Numbered from the stretch's first letter, positions 36,475 through 45,674 are shown. The stretch is DNA of 64,000 bases from UBA964 sp037444685 (GCA_037444685.1 JBBILX010000006.1:129824-193823); one strand, 5' to 3'. The notes: generated from the sequence alone by a model not told the origin. Translations and numbers: made by a program.

Positions 36475-37499
36475 GCGCGGGCCGCCTCGACGAGCTCGAC
36501 GAGGAAGCCGTTGGGCGCGAGCAGGCTCGCTGCGCGAGCCGGCCCGCAAAGCGGATGATCGAGCCGGCGTGCGTCGCAGACGAGCGGGGCGCCTGCGCGG
36601 CGCGCGCGCGACAGCGTCGCCTCGAGGTCGCGGACCCTGAAGGTCCACGCCGCCACGCCACGTTGCGGTGGACGCGGCGGCACGAGCGCCGGCAGGCCTG
36701 CGTCGCGGAAGTCGAGAAACACGAGATACGCCGTCTCCGTGCCCGGCGCGAACAGCTGCAGGAAGCGCATCACGCTGCCGGGGCGGACGCCGATCAGCGC
36801 GCCGTCCATCGCCTCGCCATAGGGCAACTCGACGTCGCGGCGGACCTCGAAGCCGAGCACGTCGCGATAGAAGCCCCAGACTGCCTCGCCGTGGTTGGCG
36901 ACCTGCGCCGAGTACGCGGGTCCACCGGCATTGGCGCCCGGCGCGATCGGGGCGACAGGCACGAGATCCTCGGGCCGACCGACCCCGAGGCCGTAGACGC
37001 CATCCGGCGCCCTGAAGTGGGTTTCGTGGGCGAGATAGGTCGAGCCGTCACGGCGCTGGAATGGCAACGAGACGATGCCGCGCGTCGTCTCGATGCCGAG
37101 GCGCCGTCCCAGCGCGACACCGGCCTCCATGTCGCGCAGCGCAAAGCCGACCGAGAGCGAACCGTCGCGCAGTGCCTCCATGCCCGGACGAATCGGTGCA
37201 CCGGGCGGGTCGAGCGCGAGGACGCGTACGAACGGCGCACCGGGCACGTCGGCTCGCTCGTAGACCTGCTCGGTCCAGCGGACTTCGGCCGGCAGCCCGA
37301 GCAGCGCCGCGAGGTCGGCGCGGTGCCCCGCGTCGTGCGCGCGCCCTGTGGTCTCGGTCATGCCCATGAGGTCCCGGTAGAAGCGCGCGCAGGCGGCCGG
37401 TTCGGCCGTCACGTGCGTGATGGCAATCAGGCCGCTGATGGCGGCGGTCGAGGCATCGCCGCGTGCGGCGAGCGGATCGTTGGCGGTGCTTTCGTTCAT
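36471..37499 (-). CDS. Two-domain VOC family protein
   Basis: The 342-residue protein has a first VOC unit starting GLIAITHVTAEPAACARFYRDLMGM and a second starting GPAYSAQVANHGEAVWGFYRDVLGF. A Rossmann-free beta fold extends to FLVELVEAARA. It is predicted cytosolic and metal-dependent; substrate unknown. ATG 37499 lies 11 bases after the end of the dctP remnant, so it may be transcribed with the leftward run from 45 kb. It overlaps the SUI1 gene by four bases. Confidence 0.78.
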   Translation of the reverse strand: MNESTANDPLAARGDASTAAISGLIAITHVTAEPAACARFYRDLMGMTETTGRAHDAGHRADLAALLGLPAEVRWTEQVYERADVPGAPFVRVLALDPPGAPIRPGMEALRDGSLSVGFALRDMEAGVALGRRLGIETTRGIVSLPFQRRDGSTYLAHETHFRAPDGVYGLGVGRPEDLVPVAPIAPGANAGGPAYSAQVANHGEAVWGFYRDVLGFEVRRDVELPYGEAMDGALIGVRPGSVMRFLQLFAPGTETAYLVFLDFRDAGLPALVPPRPPQRGVAAWTFRVRDLEATLSRARRAGAPLVCDARRLDHPLCGPARAASLLAPNGFLVELVEAARA

Positions 37500-37510
37500 G
37501 ACTGCTGAGT

Positions 37511-37852
37511 CTACTGATTCCTGCCTGCCCAGGCCGAGCGGCCCGCGACGATGGCTGCGTAAACCGATGCCGACTCGCCGCCGAGTTCGGCGATCAGCCG
37601 CTGCACGAGGCTCGTGGCGGGAGCACGCCAAAGCGCGAGTTCGGCGGGCGTCAGTTCCACCAGGGTGATCTCGCCGCGCTCGACGGCCGCGGCGAGGTCG
37701 CGCGACTCTGCGGCGCGCATCAGCTCGGCATACTCGGCCGCGGAGCCGAAAGCGCCGTCGATCAGCTCGCGGTCGGCTGCAGCGAGCCCTGTCCACCAGT
37801 CTTCGTTCGCAAGCACGGCATTGAACAGACAGGCATGGCGAGTCAGGGTAAA
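37511..37852 (-). pseudogene. C-terminal remnant of a TRAP transporter solute-binding protein (DctP)
   Basis: On the minus strand the text FTLTRHACLFNAVLANEDWW followed by helices typical of DctP C-termini (TGLAAADRELIDGAFGSAAEYAELM and on to the stop) covers only the last third of a normal ~330-residue protein. There is no start codon with a ribosome site, no signal peptide and no N-terminal lobe. Its first codons overlap the last codons and stop of the hydantoinase B pseudogene in another frame, so a deletion or recombination joint lies here. No TRAP membrane genes are in the window. Confidence 0.65.
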
Positions 37853-39321
37853 CGCCGGTGCAGCGCGGCGGTTGCCTCGGCGTCGCCGATGACGACGCCG
37901 TGGTGCTTGCGCGCGGCGGCAGCCGACACGAGTCCGCGCTCGACGTCGAGCTCGACGAGCGCCGCATCGCGCTCGAGCGGGTCGCCTCAGCCGCCGCCGC
38001 CCGGGCTCGTAACGAGCAGCCTATCGCCGGCCTGCACCTCGCCGTGGTCGGACTTGCCCGGCAGTACCCGCTCGAGGTCCGTGCCCGGGTTGATGACGAA
38101 CGAGGCCGTGCCGCCGGTCGTCCGCAGGAGCCGCCGCCGAGCGGCATCGACAGATACCGGGTCTGCCCGGTCCCGCGCGGAGGCCGCTGAAGCGGATGCC
38201 GCTCATGTTGTCTGCGCCTTGCGGCACGCGCCCGTCGAGCGCGCGAGCGAGCGCGCCGAGCACGACGCTGAAGCAGCGGATCAGCGGGTAGTGGCGATAG
38301 CTGCAGGCTGCCGGAAAGCGCGGATTCAGCACGGTGCCTTCGGGAACGCGCACGTCGACGACGTCGAGCACGCCGTCGTTGACGAGCAGGTCCGGTTGCA
38401 GCGCCTTGAACGTCGACAGCAGCGCCCGCGCATAGAAACGCGCATCGGCGGGGAAGTTGATCGAGCCGCGGACCTGCGAGTCCGTGCCCGTGAAGTCGAA
38501 CAGCAGCCGATCTGGTGTCTTCGACATGCGCAGGAAGATCCGGATGAAATGTCGTGGCTCTTCCGGCGAGACGTCGACGTATTCGACGAAATCCTCGTAT
38601 TCGTAGCTGCCGTCTGGGATCTGCGGAAAGATCGACTCGAGCAGCGTGCGCCGGCAGCGCGCGATCAGCGCCTCGAATGCCCGCTCGACCTGCGCGGCGC
38701 CATGCCGCCTGCACAGTCACTCGAGCCGCGCGACACCGAGCCGCGCGCCACTGATCATCGCATCGATGTCGCCTTCCATGTCGGCGGGAAAGCGGGTGTT
38801 CGCGAGCGGCAGACGCGGTGTACCGCCTCGTTGCGCACGCCACGCTCGTAGAGCTTCAGCGGCGGCACGATCAGCCCTTCCTGGAAGATCTCCGTGGCGG
38901 TCTCCGACAGGCTTCCCGGCACGATACCGCAGATGTCCTGCACGTGTCCGAGTTCCTGCACCCAGGCGATCAGGCGGCCGTCGACGAACACCGGGAGGGT
39001 CAGGCACAGATCGGGCAGATGCCCGATGCCTCCCTCGGACTCGTAAGGATGGTTCCAGAGAAAGACGTCGCCGGGGTGGATCTGATCCGCTCGCCAACGC
39101 TTGAGGATGGGATCGACGTTCGCGGTGAACGAGACCGATGCGACCGAACGCCCGGCGGCATCGAAGATGGCCGGCACGTGATCGTTCGCTTCGCGGATGT
39201 TGGTCGAGCGTGCCGTGCGCTCGACCTGGGCTTCGATCTCCCGCATGGTCGATCCGAGCACTCCCTCGACGATTTCGAGGGTGGCCGGGGCGAGCGATTC
39301 GTGGCCGTGGTGATCTGTCAC
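37843..39321 (-). pseudogene. hyuB: Hydantoinase B/oxoprolinase family gene with three frameshifts and two in-frame stops
   Basis: It starts at GTG 39321 (GTGA overlap with the monooxygenase stop) with LAPATLEIVEGVLGSTMREIEAQ. Homology then passes through all three frames. Near 38818 HR(V)LPLANTRFPADMEGDID changes frame; near 38171 the frame changes at TGQTRYLSMPLGGG; near 38155 it changes again to LLRTTGGTASFVINPGTD. Each change is explained by one lost base. In-frame TGA codons lie at 38717-38719 and at 37987-37989, the latter in SPGGGG*GDPLERD where relatives have Trp. The three losses restore the original frame to the end (HHGVVIGDAEATAAL). ATP-dependent HyuA is absent nearby. I read a dead gene unless the sequence is wrong. 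Confidence 0.8.
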
Positions 39322-40487
39322 AGCGGCACCATGGCGACGTCGTAGTCGTACAGGGTGCGCAACTCCGCCATGCCGGCGCCGAGTGCCCGGACTTGCTGAT
39401 GCGGATCTTCCGCGAAGTACAGTTCCGAACGCGCTCGCGACATCTGCAGGGCGGCCACGACGCGCTCGCGGCGAGCCGACTCGTAGCGGCGCAGGGCCTC
39501 GGTCGGTTCGGCGGCCGCGGCGAAGGCGCGACCGAGGATCGCTGCGTCCTCGAGCGCCATGACGGCACCCTGACCCGTGAACGGCGGCATCGGGTGCGCA
39601 GCGTCGCCGAGCAGAGTGACGCGCCCGCGAGTCCAGGTCGGCAGCGGGTCGCGATCGAACAGACCCCACTTGAAGAGGCGGTCGGCTGGAGTGAGCTCGA
39701 GCAGGCGGCGCGCGCGTGGTTCGAAATCGGCGAACTCGTCGAGCACTTCGCGCACGGTCGAACGGACCGACCAGCCTTCCTCGGTCCAGGCGCTGCGGCG
39801 CGCGATCGCCACATAATTGACGAGCGCGCCACGCCGCAGCGGGTAGCGCATCAGCATGCGCCGCGGCCCAACCGTCATGCACAGCGGCGGATCGAGCAGG
39901 TCGGCGCTGACCACCTCGCCCGGGATCAGGCCGCGCCAGGCGACGTAGCCCGTGAAGTTCGGTCGGTCGGCGCCGAACAGAATCCGGCGTGTGGCCGAAT
40001 GAATGCCGTCGCAGCCGATCAGGCAGTCCGCCGTTGCCGTCGAACCGTCGGTGAAGCGCGCGACGATGCCGCGCTCGCCCTGTTCGAGCGACTCGAGCGC
40101 GCGGCCGGTCTGGATCGCGTCGGACTGCGCGCTGCGCAGGGCGGCGGCCAGCGTGGCGTGCAGGTCGGCGCGGTGCACGTGATAGAGCGGCACGCCATAC
40201 TTCTCGCGGCTCTGGTCCTGCGCGAGCGTGACCAGGATCTCGCCGGTGGCATAGTGACGGATGGCGCCGAGCGGCGGCGTGCTGCCGATGGCCGCGAGCC
40301 GCTCGCCGAGCCCGAGATGGATCAGCGCACGACCGGCATTCGGCGTGATGCTGAGGCCGGCTCCGACCTCGCCGAGCGCAGGCACCTGCTCGAAGACCCG
40401 CACCCGCTGGCCGACGCGCGCGAGCGCCAGCGCCGCGGCCAGTCCGCCGATGCCGGCGCCGACGACGATGACCTGTCTTCCCTTCAT
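39318..40487 (-). CDS. FAD-dependent monooxygenase, salicylate hydroxylase-like
   Basis: The 389-residue group A flavoprotein monooxygenase has the FAD dinucleotide fold VIVVGAGIGGLAAALALA at the N-terminus, the DG motif in LIGCDGIHSATRRILFG, and the GD motif in RVTLLGDAAHPMPPFTGQG followed by AVMALEDAAILG. These enzymes use NAD(P)H and O2 to hydroxylate an aromatic ring. The substrate is not predictable. It overlaps its neighbours by four bases on both sides, in an operon between the CpcT/cyclophilin gene and the damaged hyuB. Confidence 0.88.
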   Translation of the reverse strand: MKGRQVIVVGAGIGGLAAALALARVGQRVRVFEQVPALGEVGAGLSITPNAGRALIHLGLGERLAAIGSTPPLGAIRHYATGEILVTLAQDQSREKYGVPLYHVHRADLHATLAAALRSAQSDAIQTGRALESLEQGERGIVARFTDGSTATADCLIGCDGIHSATRRILFGADRPNFTGYVAWRGLIPGEVVSADLLDPPLCMTVGPRRMLMRYPLRRGALVNYVAIARRSAWTEEGWSVRSTVREVLDEFADFEPRARRLLELTPADRLFKWGLFDRDPLPTWTRGRVTLLGDAAHPMPPFTGQGAVMALEDAAILGRAFAAAAEPTEALRRYESARRERVVAALQMSRARSELYFAEDPHQQVRALGAGMAELRTLYDYDVAMVPL

Positions 40488-41965
40488 CGGGCGGCCTCCA
40501 CGCTGCGCGCGGGCAACGGGATCGCGCAGAGGTCGACGTGACCGGCCGGCCGGAAGTAGAAGTCGTCGAGCCGGTTGCGGCGCGATTCGACCAGATCGGC
40601 AAATGTCTGCGTGTCCGTGCGCAGCAGCTCGATCGGCGGTCGCTCGCTCTCCGGCAGGTCGGCGGCGACGCGGATGCGCCTGATCGTCACGCGCTGCTCG
40701 GGCCGTTCGTAGAAGCCGAGAGGTCCGGTGCCGCGCGGCAGCCCCGACAGCCGCTCGATGCCGTCGACGACGCGGCCGATCAGGGCGATATTGCGGTCGA
40801 GTTGCCGCGGGGGCTGGCCGATCACGGCGTACAGTTCGCTGCCGTTGCCGCTGTCAAGAGCGAGGTCACGACCGACGCCGATGGACCCATAGCAGTGTGC
40901 CGGCCAGATCTCGCCACGGTCGCGATCGCCAGCCACTGGCAGACCGAAGGCGAAGCCTGTCCGCGGCGCGAACCCGTCTGGATCGGGCAGCAGCGTGACG
41001 GCGAGATCCGGGGTCCAGCGACGCGAGAACTCCGGCGCGATGACCTTGACCGCCGCGCCGAGCGGGCGCGTGCCATCCGGGTCGCCCCACTGGACGACGA
41101 AATCGTCGTGGACGCGATGGATCGTGAGCCCATCGAAGTAGCCGGCGCGCACCAGCGTGAGGACGTTGGCGACGCTACGCGGCGCAAAGCCCGGGACCAG
41201 TTCGATCACCACGCGTCCCGGGTCGAGCTCCAGATGGAGCGTGTTGGCAGGATCGAGGCGGCGCCAGTCGGACGGCGCCGAGGCCTCGATGAACTCGGCC
41301 ATGGTCCGCACGCGCTCCGCGACGAGTGGACCAGGATCGGGGAACAGTGCAGTGCCGTTCTCCGCGTGGAGCACTTCCTCGAGGATGAAGCGGCGCGCCG
41401 AGACCGTATAACGCATGGCCGGGCGCACCCATTGGTCGAGGGCCGCGCTGCGAAACCGGCAGTCCTCGGGGCGCACCTCCGCCCGGTACTCTCCGGAGCC
41501 GGCCGACGTCGTCCAGACCAGTTCACAGCCCGCGGGAAACGACTGCAGACGCGCTGGCGCGAGCCGAGCGAGGCTCTGCGCGTCGCGGTCCGGTGCCGGC
41601 ATCGCAGTCCCGTAAGGCACGACCCAGGACCGCATCGAATTGCGGCGCCTGCGCGCACGGGTGTCGAACGCATAGATCTTCTGCTGCATCGGCGCGCGCG
41701 TATGGAAGCCGTCGCGCGAGATTTCGTGGTAGAACACCAGCGCGCCGAAACGTGGCGCATCGATCCGGACGATGCGATGGAACAGCGGCCGACTGCCGCC
41801 GCCCGGCGCGGCGGGATCCGGGGCGCTGCCGGCGTAGCGTCCCGGCAGCAACGCGATGATCTGCGAGAGTTCGGCATCGAGCGATCGCGGCGCGTCGGGC
41901 GCGGCCGCCCTGGCCGCGAGCGGGCAGGCGGCGAGGGCGGAGCAGAGCAGCATGCGGCCGAACAT
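40484..41965 (-). CDS. Exported CpcT/CpeT-like domain fused to a cyclophilin-like domain
   Basis: The 493-residue protein begins with a signal peptide (MLLCSALAACPLAARA). Residues ~30-215 resemble the CpcT/CpeT chromophore-lyase fold: LLPGRYAGSAPD, FHRIVRIDAPRFGALVFYHEISRDG, and PMQQKIYAFD. Residues ~235-430 resemble a cyclophilin prolyl isomerase: ELDPGRVVIELVPGFAPRSVANVLTLVRAGYFDGLTIHRV, then DFVVQWGDPDGT. The key peptidyl-prolyl Arg and the Phe-Gln pairing are only partly kept. It should act in the periplasm. It follows the MacAB-like genes by 19 bases and precedes the monooxygenase with a four-base overlap. Function of the fusion is unknown. Confidence 0.75.
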   Translation of the reverse strand: MFGRMLLCSALAACPLAARAAAPDAPRSLDAELSQIIALLPGRYAGSAPDPAAPGGGSRPLFHRIVRIDAPRFGALVFYHEISRDGFHTRAPMQQKIYAFDTRARRRRNSMRSWVVPYGTAMPAPDRDAQSLARLAPARLQSFPAGCELVWTTSAGSGEYRAEVRPEDCRFRSAALDQWVRPAMRYTVSARRFILEEVLHAENGTALFPDPGPLVAERVRTMAEFIEASAPSDWRRLDPANTLHLELDPGRVVIELVPGFAPRSVANVLTLVRAGYFDGLTIHRVHDDFVVQWGDPDGTRPLGAAVKVIAPEFSRRWTPDLAVTLLPDPDGFAPRTGFAFGLPVAGDRDRGEIWPAHCYGSIGVGRDLALDSGNGSELYAVIGQPPRQLDRNIALIGRVVDGIERLSGLPRGTGPLGFYERPEQRVTIRRIRVAADLPESERPPIELLRTDTQTFADLVESRRNRLDDFYFRPAGHVDLCAIPLPARSVEAAR

Positions 41966-41984
41966 GCCGCGATCTTAGCGGCTC

Positions 41985-42671
41985 TCAGTTCGCCGGCGCC
42001 GGCGGCACGATCCGTCCGTCCACGATTTCGATCTGCCGGTCGGCCGCCGATGCGAAGTGCAGGTCGTGCGAGACCGCGATGATGCTGCGACCCTGGGACG
42101 TTGCCAGTTCGCGCAGGATGCTCCTGACGTTCTCCCCGGACCTGGTGTCGAGCGCACCGGTCGGCTCGTCGGCGAGGATCACGAGCGGATCGTTGGCGAG
42201 CGCGCGCGCGATCGCGACCCGCTGGCGCTGGCCGCCCGACAGCTGCGAGGGTCGCTTGTGCTCGTGCCCGCCGAGTCCCAGATCGCGAAGCAGCTGCATC
42301 GCGCGCTGCGACTGCGCCTCCGCGTCGAGCGCCCCGAGCCGGCGCATCGGCATCATCACGTTGTCACGTGCGCTGAACTCGTTCAGCAGGAAGTGGAACT
42401 GGAACACGAAGCCGAGCTTGCGCAGACGGGTCTCGGCGAGGCGGTCCTCGTCGAAGCCGCTCGTGTCTTCGCCATCGAGCAGCAGCCGGCCGGACGTCGG
42501 CCGGTCGAGCAGGCCGAGCAGGTAGAGCAGTGAAGACTTCCCTGAGCCCGAGGGTCCGCGAATCACGACGAACTCGCCACGCTCGATCGCAACGTCGGCG
42601 TCTGCCACCAGTGTCACCGGCACCTCGCCGGGCAGGATGCGGGTGATCCGCTCGGCGCGCAGCACGCTCAC
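41985..42671 (-). CDS. ABC transporter ATP-binding protein (MacB/LolD type)
   Basis: The 228-residue ATPase has Walker A in RGPSGSGKSSLLYLLGLLD, Q-loop GFVFQFHFLLNEFSARDN, signature QLSGGQRQRVAIARALA and Walker B VILADEPTGALD. It is the motor for the FtsX-type permease 30 bases upstream. The order adaptor, permease, ATPase, in one leftward operon, matches MacAB-like tripartite efflux or envelope-stress exporters. An outer-membrane TolC partner is not encoded here. Confidence 0.9.
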   Translation of the reverse strand: MSVLRAERITRILPGEVPVTLVADADVAIERGEFVVIRGPSGSGKSSLLYLLGLLDRPTSGRLLLDGEDTSGFDEDRLAETRLRKLGFVFQFHFLLNEFSARDNVMMPMRRLGALDAEAQSQRAMQLLRDLGLGGHEHKRPSQLSGGQRQRVAIARALANDPLVILADEPTGALDTRSGENVRSILRELATSQGRSIIAVSHDLHFASAADRQIEIVDGRIVPPAPAN

Positions 42672-42701
42672 GGGACTAACCTGCCTGCGATCGCGGCGGG
42701 C

Positions 42702-43946
42702 TCATGCCGCGCCCCGCAGGATGTCCACGGGCTGCACGCGCCCGCCCTTGCGGGCCGGCAGCCACGCCGCGACGATCGCCGAGAGTAGCGCGAAAGCCAC
42801 CGCCAGCGCGAACTGGTCGGCGCCCCAGTAGACCGGCAGCGTGATCGCGTCGACCGAGCCCGGTGGCTTGATGGTCACCTGCGCGATCCCCTGCATCATC
42901 GCGCTGCCGAGTCCGCAGCCGAGCACGCTGCCACCAAGGCCGATCAGCGCGCCCTCTATCGTGAAGATCAGGCGGATGTCGCGGGCGTGAAAGCCCATGG
43001 ACTTGAGGATCGCGATGTCGCGCGTCTTCTCCAGCACGACGGTCGAGATCACGTTGTAGATGCCGAAGCAGGCGACGAGCAGGATCGCGCCGACCACCGT
43101 GTACATGATCACGTTGCGAACCGTCAGCGCATCGAGCAGATCCTTGCTCGCTTCCTGCCAGGAGACCGACTTGTAGCCGGTCGCCTGCTCGATGTACGCC
43201 GCGACCTCGCGGGCCGGATAGGCGTCGCGGAGCCGGATGATGATCATGTTGGCGACATTCGGCCGGTTCATCAGCGCCTGCACCCGCGTCAGCTGCGCGA
43301 ACGTCTGGCTCTCGTCGTAGCTCGCGTTGCCGGTGCGGAACAGACCGACGATCTTCATGGTGCGGACGTTGCCGGCCGGCGAGACGACGTTGACGGTGTC
43401 GCCCATGGACAGACTCAGCTTGCGGGCCAGTGCCTCGCCGATGATGATCCCGTTGGGGTTTGCGTCCACCGCATCGATGCTGCCGGCGACGATGTCTTCC
43501 TCGATCCGACTGACCCCGCGCATCCGCGCAGGCACGATACCGGACAGTGTGACTGCCTCGTCGCGTCCGGCGAATGAGAAGATCGCCTGCCCGACCAGCA
43601 CCGGCGCCGCCTGCACGCCATCGATGGCATCGATGGTGGCGAGTTTCTGCTTGTACTGGCGTATGCCGCGGCGCTCGGCACGCGGCTTGACGCCGCGGAT
43701 CGCCACGGCGCCGTCGGGATAGAGCATGGTCGCCGGCTGCGGCCGCGCGGCGCGGAACTCGTCATAGACGGTGATGTGCGGCGCCGTATCGACGAGCCGC
43801 TCGATGAGGTCCCGCTCCGAGCCGCGCATCAGCGCCGAGACGGCCAGGAAGAAGGCCACGCCGAGCACGACGCCGAGCAGCGAGACGATGGTCTGCCGGC
43901 GCCGGCTGCGCAGGTGGCTCAGCGCGATGTCGACGTAGAGGTTCAC
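42702..43946 (-). CDS. MacB-type ABC permease (FtsX domain)
   Basis: The 414-residue protein has an N-terminal helix (RRRQTIVSLLGVVLGVAFFLAVSALM), a long periplasmic MacB_PCD domain, and three C-terminal helices typical of FtsX (GAILLVACFGIYNVISTVV, KTRDIAILKSMGFHARDI, FALLSAIVAAWLPA). It couples ATP hydrolysis to conformational work on the periplasmic adaptor. The start overlaps the adaptor stop by four bases. Confidence 0.9.
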   Translation of the reverse strand: MNLYVDIALSHLRSRRRQTIVSLLGVVLGVAFFLAVSALMRGSERDLIERLVDTAPHITVYDEFRAARPQPATMLYPDGAVAIRGVKPRAERRGIRQYKQKLATIDAIDGVQAAPVLVGQAIFSFAGRDEAVTLSGIVPARMRGVSRIEEDIVAGSIDAVDANPNGIIIGEALARKLSLSMGDTVNVVSPAGNVRTMKIVGLFRTGNASYDESQTFAQLTRVQALMNRPNVANMIIIRLRDAYPAREVAAYIEQATGYKSVSWQEASKDLLDALTVRNVIMYTVVGAILLVACFGIYNVISTVVLEKTRDIAILKSMGFHARDIRLIFTIEGALIGLGGSVLGCGLGSAMMQGIAQVTIKPPGSVDAITLPVYWGADQFALAVAFALLSAIVAAWLPARKGGRVQPVDILRGAA

Positions 43947-44983
43947 GGCAGCGTGGCCGGTGCCTCCGGCGTCGCGGCTCGTGATGGGCGCAGCCGTACC
44001 CTCTGGCCCTCGCGCAGCGAAGGCGAGGGGGCGTTGACGACGCGCTCGCCGTTGGCGAGTCCCTCGAGCACCTCGACGCGCTCCGGCGCACGCACGCCGA
44101 TCCGCAGCGGGCGGCGAGAGACGCGGCCCTGACTGTAGACCCAGACCGCGTCGCCGACGAGCGCCGAGACCGGCAGCAGCAGCGCATCGTCGCGCTGCTC
44201 GACCACGATGTTAATCTCGGTCGACATGCCGATCGGCAGCGGAACGTCCCCGACGAAGGCGATCCGGACCCGATAGGAGCGCGCGACCGTATCGCCGCGC
44301 GGCGTGATCTCGCTGACGCGGCCCTCGAAGCTGCGATCGGGGAACGCGTCACTGCGGATCAGCACGCGCTGGCCGATGCGGACACGCGGCAGGTCTTCTT
44401 CGTCGACGTCCGCCGAGATGCGCAGCGGTTCCGGGCCGGCCAGATAGAACAGCGGCGTGTTGACGGCCGCGTATTCGCCGATCTCGGCGTCGCGGCGGAT
44501 GATCGTGCCCGGCGCCGGCGCCGTCAGGCGCATCTGCGCCAGCAGCTCGCGCGCCCGGCGCAGCGCGGCCTCGGCCGCCTCGAGATCGGTGCGGGCGCGA
44601 TCGAGCGCATCGGCCGCGACCAGCGCCTGAGTGCGCAGCTCGCGCGTGCGCTCGAACTGACCCTGCGCATAGCGGGCGCGGGCCTCGAGCTCCGCGACCG
44701 AGGCGCGCAGGTCCGCGTCGTCGAGTCGGGCGAGCAGCTGCCCACGGCGGACGGTATCGCCTTCGTCGACGAGCAATTCGACGATGCGGCCCGGCGTACG
44801 CGGCGCAATGCGGATCTCGAGCGACGGCTCGACCGTGCCCGTCGCATAGACGGCATCGAGCGCGACGCCGCGCGTCGGCGTGATCAGTTCGACCGCCGGC
44901 GGTGCGAGGCGCTGTCGGCCGAACCAGAGGCCCACGCCGAGCACGACCAGCACGGCGAGGATCCAGGGCAGCCCGCGCTTCAT
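43943..44983 (-). CDS. Periplasmic adaptor (MacA/HlyD type) of an ABC exporter
   Basis: The 346-residue protein has an N-terminal anchor (WILAVLVVLGVGLWFG). A lipoyl-like half-motif follows (GRIVELLVDEGDTVRRGQLLARLDD), then a coiled-coil hairpin around residues 90-150 (RTRELRTQALVAADALDRARTDLEAAEAALRRARELL). The second lipoyl half and beta barrel come next (APAPGTIIRRDAEIGEYAAV). It should bridge the MacB permease and an outer-membrane channel. It is the first gene of the leftward operon and starts 44 bases from the receiver gene stop. Confidence 0.9.
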   Translation of the reverse strand: MKRGLPWILAVLVVLGVGLWFGRQRLAPPAVELITPTRGVALDAVYATGTVEPSLEIRIAPRTPGRIVELLVDEGDTVRRGQLLARLDDADLRASVAELEARARYAQGQFERTRELRTQALVAADALDRARTDLEAAEAALRRARELLAQMRLTAPAPGTIIRRDAEIGEYAAVNTPLFYLAGPEPLRISADVDEEDLPRVRIGQRVLIRSDAFPDRSFEGRVSEITPRGDTVARSYRVRIAFVGDVPLPIGMSTEINIVVEQRDDALLLPVSALVGDAVWVYSQGRVSRRPLRIGVRAPERVEVLEGLANGERVVNAPSPSLREGQRVRLRPSRAATPEAPATLP

Positions 44984-45027
44984 GGCCGCATTCTACGGAC
45001 GCGGACCGGCGCTTTGCGCGAGTGAGA

Positions 45028-45537
45028 CTACGGATTGACCGTCAGTCGATCCGAGGGGGCGACCGGGCTCGCGGGCGCGATGGCGCCTCGTGCGAGCGTG
45101 GCACGCTGTTCGATTGCCTCGCCGAACGTCGCGCGGAGCTCGGCGACCGCGACCGACGGATGCAGCAACCGATAGACGCCGGTCGCTGCAACGGCCTCGA
45201 GCAGCTCGCGTGATGCGTCGGCTTCGGCGAGCACCATCCGAATGGCGGTCGGGCATTCGCGACGTGCGGTGATCAGCATTTCGAGGCCGGCGGTCCGGCC
45301 CGGACGCAGATCGCCGACGATGATGTCGAAGCGCTCGCTGCGCAGCCGCGTGAGCGCCCGCTCCGGGAGCGGCTCCGCGACGATTTCGGCCAGTCGCCCG
45401 GCGAGGGCGACCCGCAGCGCCGCGACGAAGTGGTCGTCATCGATCGCCGCGAGCACGCGCACGGCGGGGTGCGACGGACTGCCAGCTGCTTCGGCGGCCG
45501 TGACCGGCGAGCCATTCAGGGCGGCGAGGGACTGCAT
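45028..45537 (-). CDS. Receiver-domain-like protein lacking the conserved Lys
   Basis: About 169 residues from ATG 45537 (the frame is open further back). It resembles a response-regulator receiver: an acidic pocket in RVLAAIDDDHFVAALRVAL, the phospho-acceptor Asp in FDIIVGDLRPGRTAGLEMLI, and the alpha4-beta5 region GVYRLLHPSVAVAELR. The conserved Lys of beta5 is replaced in LLHP, so phosphorylation-driven switching is doubtful. There is no output domain. No kinase is adjacent. Confidence 0.6.
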   Translation of the reverse strand: MQSLAALNGSPVTAAEAAGSPSHPAVRVLAAIDDDHFVAALRVALAGRLAEIVAEPLPERALTRLRSERFDIIVGDLRPGRTAGLEMLITARRECPTAIRMVLAEADASRELLEAVAATGVYRLLHPSVAVAELRATFGEAIEQRATLARGAIAPASPVAPSDRLTVNP

Positions 45538-45674
45538 ACCGACGCTATCGGCGCGCGCACCGTCGGTCTTCACGACGTCGTGCGACCGCGTTCCCGTCGC
45601 GTGAAGCGCGTCACGGCCGGCGTCGGGCACGCCGCGCGGGTCCCCGGGCGCTGTCCGGGCAGCGCGATTGCGAT

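Noticed and set aside
23764..37499. The two VOC genes as a recent duplication
   Set aside because: The proteins share the fold and domain order but little wording, so an ancient relation only.
37987..38719. TGA codons of hyuB read as selenocysteine or Trp recoding
   Set aside because: Three frameshifts in the same gene make decay or error more likely, and no other gene here uses in-frame TGA.
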